Source of the DNA: Apostichopus japonicus
Taxonomy: Eukaryota > Echinodermata > Holothuroidea > Aspidochirotida > Stichopodidae
NCBI RefSeq assembly: GCF_037975245.1
Contig: NC_092568.1
Location: forward strand, 39,076,631-39,140,630
DNA: 64,000 nt
Reading direction: 5' to 3'
The notes below the pieces were generated by a model. The model made no database searches and was not told the DNA's origin. It saw only the letters and a program-made list of their open reading frames with translations. This document shows, piece after piece, positions 38,107-50,996 of this stretch; position 1 is the first letter of the stretch; every line of letters starts with the position of its first letter. The position numbers and the translations under genes were made by a program.

Positions 38107-38254
38107 TTGAAAGCATTAGCTATGTACCACACAGTGGTAGTTTTGAAATTTTGTCGAGTAGAAATCAAATAAAGTTTATGAAAAAAGTTGCTGTAGCAAA
38201 AGAAACAAGACCAGCTGTTGTTTACACATCTAAGTAGATCTAATCGCTAAGATT

Positions 38255-38261
38255 AGATAAG
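38255..38261 (+). promoter_or_regulatory. GATA-factor-type site, carboxypeptidase gene 1
   Basis: AGATAAG (WGATAR consensus) lies 105 bp before the ATG at 38360. Matching sites occur at similar distances before the other two copies. GATA4/5/6-type factors are known to drive digestive-enzyme genes in animal gut. A CATAAAG, possibly TATA-like, lies near 38303. Confidence 0.5.
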
Positions 38262-38359
38262 GAAAAGGATTGCCATCAGGAAGGCAAACTATTTGGGTCA
38301 GGCATAAAGGGAGCTGAAGAGATATCCCAAAGCCCCATATTGAGACATCTTATACCACC

Positions 38360-41300
38360 ATGAAGATATCAGTCGCTATCGTCTTGCTTTTTGCTGCATT
38401 TTGTGCAGGCAAAAAAAGTTACGATGGGTGAGTGATGAAAACTTTATACATTTGGTTGAATTCTATTTCGTTTCATTCTTCGGGGGTTGAAATAAGCTTA
38501 CTAAACCATAATCAAGAATGAAATTTTCATTGCTGTTTCTTCTATTCTAAAAATCTAATCAGGCCCAAGTAGGAAAAATGGGAATCAGGTCCAGTGCTTA
38601 TCTTTGCATCGATTTAATTTCTTAATTAGAAGAAATCATTTCTTTAATAGTACCCAATTTTGTACATTTGAGCTTTGTGTAAGAAATGCATATTTTACTA
38701 ACAGCAAAGAGCAGCGCCATTGTTTATCCTTAAATCTTCGACAACAGCAATAATAAAGACAATAATGTGATAGCAGCTGGGTGTAAGTAGAGTTGATTCA
38801 ACTTTACGAATAGACGTATAGCCTCTTGTAAAGTGCTCTCATTAGGAATGCAAAGATATGAACTATCTGCCTACTTTATCTAATATTGACAGACCAACAT
38901 GGTCAATGAGATTTGTATTTTGTTTTTTGTGCTGCAATGGCTTTCGAGAAGAAAGAAAATGCAAACTCATATTTTTAGTTTTTATATAACTGAAACCTGA
39001 TATTAACCAATTAGAATGAGATTTATTTTCAAAATGGAGCGGTGGTCTATGCATATGAATGTTACTGATTTAAAACATGTTCATACAAAATTAAAAGCAT
39101 TTCATGTAATTTTATTGCAGGTATTCAGTTTATCGAATTACTCCAAAAACAGAACGTGGAAGAGTTGCGATTGCAGAACTTTTTGAGGGCAAATCACTAG
39201 GTGTTCAGGTAATTACTTTCAACTGCATGTTTTAAATATGCATGGTTAATTGTATTCTTGCCAGATAATGTTGCCAGCCTAATGTTACAAGTACAGCAGC
39301 CCGAAACGTAGACTAAGTCTTTAATCTAAGAATAAATGGTATCATAACGCAATTCAGTAGATAAAGCTTCTCTGATAGATTCAAGCTACAAATCCTGATA
39401 TATGCCGCATTTGGTTATAAATCTTCAATTCCACGGAAAATTTAGATTAGATTACGCGCTGAAATTGTTATCGATTTTTTTTTTGTGAATTTATGTACAC
39501 TTTTGGTAGTGTAAGTTTGTGTATATATATTCGGAGGGAACAGCGAGAGCGAATCGTATTCCTTAGATGACGTCACATGACGTCATGAGGTTAGGAAAAT
39601 TTTTCGGGCGAACAAACTTTTCAAGCCCTGAATAGCGTAAATTAATTCTCAATTTTCGACTAGAAAAATCAAGATTTTAACTGGCAGAATGGTTGATATA
39701 TGTTCTAGACAACATGCTTAGATGGATCCCTAAAAGATAGGACGTTGAAGTTTTCGTGTCATGGCCACTTTAAATTAAGCAATTTTGTAGATCTATCCAA
39801 GTTTCTCTTTCAATGGATGAAACTTTATAAGAAGCATGTGAGGACACATTGTTCATATGCACCAGTTATGTGCTATGATACTACAAGGAAAACGAGGCAA
39901 TAGTTTACTTCCATCTGGTTTCTTTCAATACTAACAATAATAAATGTCATGAATATTGTCCTCATGCAAATATGCAACACAGTCAAATGATGCACATCTT
40001 TGTCAACAACCTCAGCCGCAACTTCAACAAGCATTTTACTGTGCCACTAAAATATTATATCTGAGTTATGTAAATGATAAAGTGACCACTCCTAAATGCC
40101 TAGAAATAATTTTTAGGGCCAGAACCTGCAGCGGATTACTTTTGAAAACTTTTAGCGATAAACAATTTTGAGGCAATTTATCCTTCTATTTACACTAATA
40201 ATTATTGTAAAACTCTTTAAAAAGGACACAAAGAACCCTTCTATGAGACAAAAATTACTTTGAAGTATTTAGATAGACTATTGAACGAGTAAACTAATTG
40301 CCCTATTGCCTGCCCAGCTGTTACTGAGTATAAAATTCTCACTGGATCTAGTCGCTCTGCAATTGGACGATGAGATAAGATTGTAAGATAAGAACATAAG
40401 CAGGGCACTTCCAGATCTCATGATAATTCTGGTTGAAGCATTATGTACTATTTAAAACTCAGATGTTGCTGCTTGTATGAATTGTGGCTGAAACGTATTC
40501 TTTAGAATGTTTTACAGACTGAACTCAGGAATAATGGTACCATATTTCCATGTTATTAATCTGCTATTGTATGTACTCAGCTAGAGAAATGAAAGTGAAT
40601 TCTGACCCCATATGGGATGAATGCTCATATTTGCATAAGTCAGCCTAACATCCCAGTTAACACTGTACAGTACAATAAACAGTAGCTGTTAAAATATAAT
40701 ATATAGTCTTGCTGTTCCAGTAACAGTTATAGTTAAGCCCTAAAACAATCTTCGAAATTCAATACCCATAGGTTTGCTAGCTAGATTAGCTACCATGTAC
40801 GAATGCTAAAGACGTGACATCCAAATTGCCAAATATAGCCCCATCTTATTCACTTATCTTTGTGTTCTAACTAGGCGATCCATCGAAATTGTAATGAATG
40901 GAAAACTCAGTTGAGCTAAACTTTATTTTTCTGCAATGTGAAATAGCTTATTCATAGCAACGTTTGGCAATAAAGAAAAAGAAAACTGCGTTGCTAAAAG
41001 TTATTGAACTCTAAAATGTTCCAAAATATTCAAGGACTCACGTCAGCCCTACTTTTGCAGCTGTGTTTGAAGTTGATTATTCACACCAGTATATTTACTT
41101 GACAAAGAGATAAGATCATACTTAATAATTGATGATCTAAACAGGTTAGTTATTCTATTCTTCTCCTTCTGGCGCTAGGCTATTTAGCCCCGTGAGAAAT
41201 TAGACATATCTTAACACACTTTATCACAGTTAAGAAAGGACATTGACCATGCATGTGTCCTTACTTAACATCAAGTTGATGACTGGTAGTAGATCATATG

Positions 41301-44300
41301 AAATAGTCTGGGAATACAATAGTAAATCATCCATGTTGTTTTTATAAATAAAATAACAGCCTCAGAAGAATTAAATCCTGCTTGGATCGATATGTCAGGC
41401 CCACTTACTTTTACACATGATGGTTTTCTATCAATAAAGTATGTTATGAATAAGACTATAATCTTTCCCAAAGTGCCCTGTTCACTTCCCAACTCCCCCC
41501 AAAAATATGGTCACCTTATGTCATGAAGCCAACCAACTTAGTAGGTTAATGGATGATTTACTATATATTGTATATTTATAGCTATATATATATCATAATA
41601 GTAAAGAAGAATCCACATGTACTCCAAAAATAATACGTGCAACATAAAAGATGAATTCATGAAATGTCCACATAATGTAGGCTCATACAGTACATTGCAA
41701 CTGTTATCACATGCTTGGTGTAAGGCAGCTAGGGCTTACTTTTAATGTTGGCTCTCTTTGGGGGTGGGGGGGGGGTGGTCGGGCTCAGTGGGTTTGGACG
41801 TGTTATGTTGTTGTAACGGCAGTTGGATATCAATCTGTTCTGTTCATGATATTTCTGATATATTTGCATCAATGATATCTTTCTGTACATTATCATTTTT
41901 TTCTATATTTTTTTCACCCATGACTCTGGTTTGTATTATTTTATAACTTGCAGCTTGACTTCTGGCACATGTCCCACACTCTTGATGACCCTACAGACGT
42001 AATGGTACCTCCTAGAGTTGCTGGAAGAGTAGAAGACTTTTTGAAGAGGAGAAAGTTGGAGTATTCAGTGTTGGTAGGTCTCATATAGTACCTACTTAAC
42101 AACTTTGAAATGCAAATATCATCTAAAAGTCAGGGATCTGTGGCAAATGATAACATCTTCTAGAACTGACTCGTATTTGTAGCATTCATAAATATTTTGA
42201 ATAATTTATGAACTAAACTTGACATGACATGTGTTAAGAATGATTGGGAGTAATAACTACTATTTTAGTATTGTTAGGCAGGTACAATATGTTGTTGATT
42301 TCTATGTTGACATTGCATGACTTTCTTACAGAACTTAGTAGCATTGAGTATAGTCACACATTAGACCACTAGCAGAATGGGAACATGGGTTATCTCCCAG
42401 CTGATGTTACATGAGAGGATCATACAATTTCACATAAAGTACACAAACATAGCATATACATAGTTCAGGAACTGGTGGGAAATGGGTGGGGAAGGAGGGG
42501 TGTTCTTGAAAAAGTACCTGTGCAAATGTCATTGATGAGTTCTTGCTTTCTCTATCATATCATCGTTTTAAGCTCTAAAATGAATTAAAGAGTGTCTTTT
42601 CTACCATATGTGAAGAATAACACTTTGGTGTTCGGACATAATACAGGTCATAGAGCAATGCAATTGCAAACAAATGCATGATAACAGTAAATTACAAATA
42701 AACCCCCTCCCCCATTGCTCCACCACGAGTCAGTCCCCACTTTCTTAAACAGCCCTGGCTCAAAATTAACTAAAATATTGAGAGGAGAATCTGTATTTTC
42801 ATTTGTAGATTGAAAATGTTGAGGACTTGATTGAGCCCCAGGCTACTTGCGCCTATGACATAACTCAGGAAGAATTCTATACCTGTTACCACACCCTGGA
42901 TGAGGTGAGTTCTATGGTTTCATAAAGTATCCTTACTTACAGACTTGTAATATCATAATATTAATGGAATTGTCCTAGCGTGGGATCAGAAGTGAAATAT
43001 CTTTTAATATTGAATATTTAAATCCTCAGCATTGAGATCATATTAACTTTTTATGCAACTTTCAGGTTTATTTGGAAATTAATAAAACCAAAACTATGAG
43101 ACTATTGTTCTTCCGTATAGATTGATTCTTGGATCGCTAACTTTGCAGCTCTTTACCCTGAAAGGGTGTCGATCGTTCAAGCATCGACCACTCACGAAGG
43201 AAAAGACATTAAGGCCATTAAGGTATGGTATGTGTTTTGAAAAGTCATTTTTTTGGAGGTAAAGGAAACGGTGTTCGGGAAGGAGTGGGGGGGGGGGTGG
43301 ATCGGAACCAGAAAAAGCAATTGAAACATAAGATATGTAGTGTGAATGTTTTTTCAGATAAATCATGTACAGATATATGGAAAATTTATATTTCTGAAAT
43401 AAGAGTGATAGAGTGGTGCAGGAGGGGAGGAGAGGGAGATAACATCATCAGAGTTAAGTTAGTTATAAGTGGGTCATTTAGGTACTCGAATGAATGATGT
43501 TCTTGTTTATTTTTTGTAATATATCAGCTGCTACTTACTTTTACTAAATGACAGAATGGTTGGGATTTGGCTTAACGCCATGTTCAAGAATTGAGTCCCG
43601 ATGACATGATGACAATTTTCCATGGTCATTACAAAAATATCTAACAGGAATCATGGTGTCCTTCATGTTATCTCATATGGTCTTTTGTGTCTTTATTTTT
43701 TTTAGTTTGCAAACTAAAGCAAACATATGGGGACATTGTGTGTGAATTTAGTATATGTTACTGGTTGATACTGTCGTTATTTCATCGTAGTGTGTTTCCT
43801 GAAGTCAAATCAAGTCAAATGGAAGAGAGCAAAGAATGTTTTGCTAGAATGGGGCTCATACCATTGGCCTCGAGATTACAAGCCCTGTGTTCTTTTCCAT
43901 TGTACATAACTTCCAAGCCAGGTTTTCGTCACTCCTTTACTTGAAACCTAAGTATACCTTGTCTCACTTGATGTGATTCATTTACAAGAAGGAACGTAAA
44001 ATTAGTCGGCTTCTACAGCTAGCCCTATTGTCATAAACATTTCCATTCCTTTCTCCTCTTTTTTGAGAATCGTCAAAGATATGACAGTCAGGGGCACAGT
44101 CATATTTAATTTTACTAATATTTTTTTCTTCAGATTTCTGGTAAAAATGCAAACAACCCTGCTGTTGTATTCCTGGGAGGTATCCACGCCAGGGAGTGGA
44201 TTTCACCAGCTACTATGTTGAACATTGCTAAAAAAGTAAGTACCCAGAATTTGGCATAATATGGCTAAATTATGCCTGACCATATTTTCATTGTCATAAC

Positions 44301-47300
44301 CAGTAACAAAACTGAGCAGGTGGGGGGGGGGGACATAGGTAAAGGTTGGGGAATTGGGTGGTCTGGTAGAGTATGTCTGAGAAATTGCAGATCAGTTACA
44401 ACTGACATTTTTTCTACCTGAGTGAAAATTTGCAGAAAGAGGGGAAGGGAGGGGGATTGGGAGAAGTGACCAGAAGCCATTTACTTCCTCTAACTTATTA
44501 TGAATATACCATATATTATATCAAGATTCATACTGCATGACATGTAAGTATACATCATAGTTCGTCATGTTAAGAGCACTGTAAAGTAATACAGACACAG
44601 TTCCATTCACTTATCTGAAATAATCATGAACAATCCTCTTAGTACAAGTATTAGAATAGGTAATCTTGGTACAAGATTATGTTGGATATAAACATGTGTT
44701 AAGTTTGAAATCACTCCCATATGCCAGCAATAATTTTAGAACTTGACAGCGATTGATCTTGCCAGGTACCTTTTTCATCTCGAAACATTCATTCATATCT
44801 ATGTGCTGATCCCTTTGTGTGATATTTGTGCCCAACATTTATATTAATATAATTTATTGAAATTAAATAACAGCAGATCGTCAATAAATCGGTTACAATC
44901 TTTTTCGTAATCTTTTTCTCGGAGGTATTCAAATGGAATTATCAAGGAAATTCTGCGCACAAGAATATACAGCTTTATCTTTCAGGATTTGTGCAAGTAA
45001 AATACACTAGAACCTTTTTCCATTTGGTCTTTTCAGCTTGTGGAAAATTATGGAGTAGATGAAGACATAACGTCTATCCTTGATTTCTATGATATTTACA
45101 TTGTACCAGTTTTCAACAAAGATGGCTACGACTTCAGCTGGACTGACGTAAGTATGGATATATATTTCTCTTTTGTTTCATATTCTCGTATAAAGTATTT
45201 CATACTATAGTCAGCATTAGCTATATTCTGATTTTAAAAACCAAATTTATTATATGTTCTTCATGTGAAATCAAGTAAGAGGATCGACAGGGTATGGATA
45301 TTACTGCACATTTTTGTCAGTTTGGCATCCTAAGGAAGGCCGTAATATGTAATGCTCTTCTTCAGGCCAAACCCAGTTGGTTATACATTTAGTTATGCTC
45401 CTGCCATATATTTCAACTCTCCTGATATCTCGGGGATGGTCTCATTACTTTTGGCACTCTGTCAATCTGTGAAATTCCTTCATGTATAGAAATTCTCCAG
45501 ACGTTTCTCCTAATTCTTGTTCATGATTCAAATTATCATCATAATTGATATTTCTTGTATCGGATTCACCAGCAGTCGAAATAGTACATTTTAGTGAGGA
45601 TGTAAGTTTCTTTCAAAGATAGGAAGAAATGCAGTTTCCAGGCAACTAGTGGTCGTAAAAATCAAATTGTCGATCAGCGCCGACCACAGCCAATTGGAGG
45701 TTATCTTTAGACTCTCCAAATCTTTCACTCTCCCAAAATTTATGTTCTGCCATTCTTTTAGCCCAAATTTGGAGGAGGAAAGGGTGTGGGTTATTTGGGA
45801 AGGGGACTCACAAAGATTAGCGGTGTCTGATCTAGGGTGGGTTAGATTTAGAGGGGATTCCCTCAAGCATGATGGTCAAGCCTGCCTATAGAAAAACAGT
45901 CCTCCTCTCAATCATAATAGTTTGTTACATGATAGCATAAACTACACCAAGTACTGCCATCTGGATTCATCCTTGAGCACACCCAATTGACCAGCCACCG
46001 TGTGATTGTAAACACACGGGCTCTGATGCGACTACGTTCCTGTGTAAAGACAAATTTGGCTTGACCACTGAAATAGTACACTGTGTATTGAATCATGAAT
46101 TTGTTTAAAGGAGCATTCCGTATGGCTTCCATTACCAGCTCGGTCGATATTTCATCTCCCCTGTTTTGGGCCAAAAACAGGGGACTTGGGTGGTATTTGC
46201 TTTACGCAGGGGAGACCATAATGAGGGAACAAGTTAAGTTTCAAAGTCTGGTTTAACAAACGCTGAATGGCATAAGATGAAACTTTCTCATGTATAAAAA
46301 GGTGAAGAAAGTGTTATTTTATTCATTCATAACAGGACAGGATGTGGAGAAAGAACAGAAATCCTAATTCGGGAGCTGCTTGTGTTGGTGTGGATCTGAA
46401 CAGAAATTGGAATGTTGATTTCGGAGGTAAGTGACAAATATAACAAATACAGTGTGTTTTTATTTGGTTAAATCTCTACTATTTAACTCAGAAGGCTGCC
46501 ATGGAACTTTCTTAATAAGTTTCCACCTTGATGAAACTTGCAAAATAAGCCAGGAAACATTAAAATACTTTATTGATCATATTTATTAGCGCCAATGTGT
46601 TTGTTGATAATATACCAATACTGATATAAGAAAAAGTCATTGTTCATCTAAATTCTATGCAAATTGTTCATACTCCACAAATCACTTGTTTAGCTGGTTT
46701 ATTAGTCTGTTCAAATATGTTCAAATAAATATGTTCAAATACGTTTACCATTCAGTGTCGACTAAATTACATCATTGGTTCCTCTTAACACAGTTATCTA
46801 TGGGACAGATGCCTTAAGTAGAGACTGTCAGTTTTAAATTTTGACTATTTGCAAACAATGTAAACAACATGAAATAACTTTGGTGATCTTTATCTCTCTT
46901 CATTAATGTTCATCAGGCACCAATGTAAACTGCATGACACCATTGGTTGTTGATAATTTACCAATCATTAGTAAATTTTTGTATGAGTTTCATCTTTAGT
47001 ATACATGACATGGTGTCATATATTTGATAAATTTATTGTCCAGGCGATGGGGCAAACAATTTGAAGTGTTCAGAGGTTTATCATGGAACAGGACCATTAA
47101 GCGAAGCAGAGACATCTGGATTGGATGAATGGGCCCGAGCCCTCCAAGCAAGCTCTGGACTTCATGTATTCATAGATTTCCATAGTTATGGATTATACTG
47201 GATGTGGCCCTGGGGTTACAGGACTGGTCTCCCCGCAACACCAGATAATGATGAACAGGTATGCACTGTCTCGAAAGAGTCATTTAGAGTATGACAGATG

Positions 47301-48922
47301 TTTAGTGTCCTTTCGTGTCTTCATCTAAGAATAGCGTTAATGTAGAAACTTGCATCTATGTTACTGCTATGCACACATAATTATTACTTGTATGCATTCA
47401 ACATTATTGACAGCAACGGTATTACTCAGCAGAACATATGTGACAGCTAAATTAAACTGTTGTTCCCTATACTGCTACACATCATTAAAACAGTGTGCAC
47501 TATCGAAATGCAATATCATTTAAGGATATTATCATAACGATTGTCTGAAAGGAACATTATGGCAGCAATTTTTTATTGTTTTTTGTTTTGTTTTTAACAT
47601 ATAAAATCCCAGAATATATTGCTTCTGGTTAACACCTATAGCACAGAACTGTGCATTAATGAGATGGCCCAGTCACAGTGCTATAAGTCTGTTCATAGTA
47701 GGGTACATACACAAGAAAATTCAATAATAAAATCTTGTTCAAATATGGTCAACAGTTGCGTTCTATTTCAGCCAAAGTTACTTTAAATGTGTCTTTATAA
47801 TATGATACTAATTATATTAATTAAATAATAATATCGACGTGGAAGACAATTATCTGAGGAGGTTAAGCAGCCGCATATATATGCATGTGGAAGAATCCGA
47901 TTAGCTTATATCCTACACTTCTATATCCGGTGGCGATCTTATCTACAGCTCTTATCTCATTGCTTATCCAATTTTTGTAATGTTTTGCTTGCAGGAGACA
48001 GGTGCTGTACAGGCTACAACAGCTTTACAAGATGTCTTTGGTACAACATACAAAGTACATAACTCAGCTCTCATGTGTGAGTAGCAAACGTGAAATCTTG
48101 TCGAATGAGTTTATGATGAAGTTTATAAATCTAGTTGCCCTGAATTGGTCTGCTTTCATCTAGCTTCTCTCTCTTGACTTTGCTACATACATATTACTTC
48201 TACATATCTGATTTACATATCTTAACCTGACTTGTGTACATTTTGTTCAGCCTCCAGAACTTGACCTGCCCATATGTTTGGTTTAGTCTCAGTATTATCC
48301 CTGACTTGTCTACATTCTGTCTAGCTTATTCAACCTGACTTGTGTACATTTTGTCGCTGCATTCCATCCAGACTTGTCACCTTGTGGTCTATCCTCTCTA
48401 TAAACTCCACTTTTCCAAACTCTAACTAACCTCTATATTACCTCTATAAACTCATATACTTTCTGTTACGGCTCTCTCTTACCTGATACGTCTATTATTC
48501 CTCTTTAGTCTCTATAGCCTGACCTGGTTTTGTTCTGTGTTTTACCTTGAGGTTACCTACATTTTAATCATAGCGGTTTGTTTTCTCTCATCATTTATTC
48601 TTTGTAAAAACCACAGTAGACTTTTAAGGTTGATCTATTTTGATGTTCTTCTACTTTTGACACCCAATTTTCACCTATAACGTGTCTATATTCCGCAGAC
48701 GCTGCTGCTGGTGCTACTGAAGACTGGGCCTACCATACCGCAGGAGCCAAATATTCCTACATTGTTGAACTGAGACCAGAATCTTCGGATGTAGGATTCT
48801 TACTACCAGACAGCCAAATAGAAGCAACTGGTATAGAGACATTTGAAGGAGTAAAAGCACTTCTTCTTTACACGTCTACAGATCCAGATCCTGTCGCTAA
48901 GAAAGTAGATGTCCTTCCATAA
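38360..48922 (+). CDS. Procarboxypeptidase A/B-type metallocarboxypeptidase (M14A), gene 1, complete, 11 exons
   Basis: Secreted digestive-type zinc exopeptidase, 432 aa. Exons: 38360-38427, 39121-39208, 41954-42073, 42809-42904, 43121-43222, 44134-44235, 45037-45147, 46336-46426, 47044-47258, 47995-48076, 48699-48922, all in phase. Signal peptide ~1-17 (ILLFA-type core). The activation peptide follows ([24 protein letters not shown], to IENVEDLI). The catalytic domain has HAREW (zinc ligands H176, E179; R178 = R71 of CPA), WRKNR (R237 = R127), DLNRNW (N251/R252 = N144/R145), the third zinc ligand in FHSYG (H306), Y359 (= Y248) and VELR (general base E382 = E270). The specificity residue equivalent to 255 is Glu366: CPB has Asp, CPA Ile. 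Cleavage of C-terminal basic residues is therefore inferred. Candidate poly(A) signals: ATTAAA 49014-49019 and AATAAA 49432-49437. It heads a tandem cluster. Confidence 0.94.
39545..39773 (-). mobile_element. Possible solo end of a TTAA-type element
   Basis: Read on the minus strand from 39773 it starts TTAAAGTGGCCATGACACG. About 190-205 bp in, it carries a doubled CRE-like motif (TGACGTCATGTGACGTCA at 39584-39567). The layout of TTAAAG, TGACACG, then TGACGTCA resembles the arms of the element in the ERG28 intron. No opposite end was found. It lies in intron 2 of carboxypeptidase gene 1. Confidence 0.4.
43842..43901 (-). repeat. tRNA-derived SINE-like fragment
   Basis: On the minus strand, ACAGGGCTTGTAATCTCGAGG resembles an anticodon arm (TGT position) and TGGTATGAGCCCCATT a degenerate B box. 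The A-box half is not convincing. It lies in intron 5 of carboxypeptidase gene 1. Confidence 0.4.
48225..48370. repeat. Degenerate short tandem repeat in intron 10 of carboxypeptidase gene 1
   Basis: CCTGACTTGTGTACATTTTG-like strings recur near 48228, 48292 and 48330, and GACTTGTCACC near 48372. They sit in a pyrimidine-rich stretch with CT-rich spacers. Copies are poor and the boundaries approximate. Confidence 0.45.
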
Positions 48923-49768
48923 TCGTATCATCCTATCATGGTGAATCATATCCTAACTGATTTGGCAATTTGTGTCCTAGCGTGATATATCATACTTACT
49001 TATAAGAATGCACATTAAAATAATGCAAAAACTAGAAACAAATTTTCTCGTTTTGCTCAGTCTGTGAAGTTCAGTAGATACAGTATCTGTTCTTGCAGGA
49101 CTTTTCATCTACCGCTGTTGGGTATGATGGATATATCGGTGAGTGGGAGAATTCAGTATTTTGGTCTTCATTGCTGACTGACCATAAAAGTAAAATTAAG
49201 TTTGTCTCGGAATTCAACTTAAGTTCATCAAGGTTCCATGCAAGATACTTTAATAATTTTGAGTCAATATTAGAATGAGTGAATTACACAGTACATGTTA
49301 TCCTCCGAGTGCATAGTGTCACATCAGACTAATGTACCGTTTACTGCTTAAATGATACCTGAATGTATGATATACTTAACAGTTAATTGTAATGGTTCTT
49401 GCTTTTGAAAAAAGCTTGGATTGACTTTTTGAATAAACTCCAGAATCATTTCAGTTAACATTCGTCCTGCAGTTTTCTTTTTCGAAATCTTCAAGTGTAC
49501 CTTAAACTCTTATTCTTGTCTGATAAGCTTGGTGTTATTTAAATGTAAACTGTAACGTTCTACTGAAAAATGGGCAATAGGTCACTCACATCTTGCAAGG
49601 AGAGGGGATAAATGGGGGGGTGGGAGATCCTAGCCCCTGAGGAATTAAGGGGGTGCATAAAACCTCAGGTGATATCTTGTTCTCCAACAGAATCAACATC
49701 GATGCATACATATTAGCATCAGAAATATAGTTCTTTGTCCAGTTGAACCACATTGCAGTGCATTCTTG

Positions 49769-49982
49769 ACATGATATTGAAAGTAGCAATGTGTTATGTG
49801 ATGTTATATACAGATGTGTTAAAGCAAACATGATATTGAAAGTAGCGATGAGTGTTGTCATGGTATATGCAGATGGGTTAAAGCAAACATGATAGCGATG
49901 TGTGTTGTAATGGTATATGCAGATGGGTTAAAGCAAACATGATATTGAAAGTAGCGATGTGTGTTGTAATGTTATATATGAT
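49769..49982. repeat. Four-copy tandem repeat, ~45-65 bp unit
   Basis: GATATTGAAAGTAGC(A/G)ATG, TGTTGT, ATATGCAGATG(G/T)GTTAAAGC and AAACAT recur in order four times, with one copy lacking the GAAAGT part. It lies between gene 1 and the broken copy. Confidence 0.8.
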
Positions 49983-50165
49983 CTACAAAGCAAACGTTCA
50001 GATAAACCATCTGATACAGAGGAAAAGGGACAAACACATCATTTAAGTGGTTTTTTAAGTTTTTGGAAGATTAATTTTGGCTGAGAATGTAAACAAAAGG
50101 ACAAAGTTGTGACTTAAACTTATAAAGCTGGGGGTCTGTTGCAACACCTGTTGAGTCATGACGCG

Positions 50166-50172
50166 AGATAAG
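50166..50172 (+). promoter_or_regulatory. GATA-factor-type site, carboxypeptidase copy 2
   Basis: AGATAAG lies 100 bp before the ATG at 50266. A TATAAAG occurs further up, at 50121-50127. The position matches the sites in front of the other two copies, suggesting the promoter was duplicated with the gene. Confidence 0.45.
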
Positions 50173-50265
50173 TAGAAGTATGCATCAACTTGCTAATTTT
50201 AATTAACTATGGGATATGAATAATTGAAGACCACTTGGCTTTTAGAAAGCAAACATGACAACGTT

Positions 50266-50996
50266 ATGAAGATTTCTGTGGCTGTAATTCTCCTTTTGGC
50301 TGTAATAGTTGCAGGCAAGAAAAGCTACGATGGGTAAGTAGTATAGTTTGTTCAAGAAATACTTAGTTTAAAATAAGTAAGTCCTTACAAGCTAGGCTGC
50401 CTTTTCCATGCTTTGATCAAACTTCAGGGCCTCTACCTAACTTCAATACGGTTTAACTATATAATATACACAGGATATTTTTGTCTCTCTTACAGTTAGA
50501 ATCACTCAGAATTTTGCTTCCATGTGTCGCTGCTGTTCCCATGTCTCCAAAAGTTTACCATGTGTAATAACCAGTTTAACACAAGTTTTAGGCATTTTTA
50601 GAAAAGAAAAAATTAAGACTGTAAAAGGTTGGCAACTGGCTATGATCGGATTGTTGATTTGGTATTTTTTATCTAAAATGTTTGCTTAAATGTAGAATTG
50701 CATTGCTTGCTATTACTATGATGCAACACTATATGTAATTGATCAGTTGTCAGGTTTTCATGAAATAGTAGAGAATATGCTGAGAGGATGATAGTAAAAA
50801 CTCGCATAAGTTTGAGTAAAGTTGACACTACTTTGACCTACATTTAGGGACTTACAATAATGATGACATTTGAAGAAAATGCCTCGTAATTGTGTTTATT
50901 CTATCTCGGGTATTAGTTGTCTTGAATAACCCCAAGAACAGCGTGGAGTGGTAGTTCTGAAGGAATTGTCTCAGAATTGAATCTTTGGAAGCTATG
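50266..50996 (+). pseudogene. Carboxypeptidase copy 2: intact signal-peptide exon plus decayed exon 2
   Basis: Exon 1 (50266-50333) is intact: ATG, a hydrophobic signal peptide ending VAGKKSYDG, and a GTAAGT donor in the same phase as genes 1 and 3. Near 50895-50996 a sequence resembling exon 2 is recognisable (TTATTCTATCTCGG, ACCCCAAGAACAG, GGAATTGTCTCAGAATTGAA, CTTTGGA). It has an insertion, lacks a clean reading frame and has no good acceptor. No further exons were found before gene 3. It could be a dead gene. Alternatively, exon 1 could still serve as an alternative first exon for gene 3, since its phase fits gene 3 exon 2. Unspliced, it is non-functional. Confidence 0.75.
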
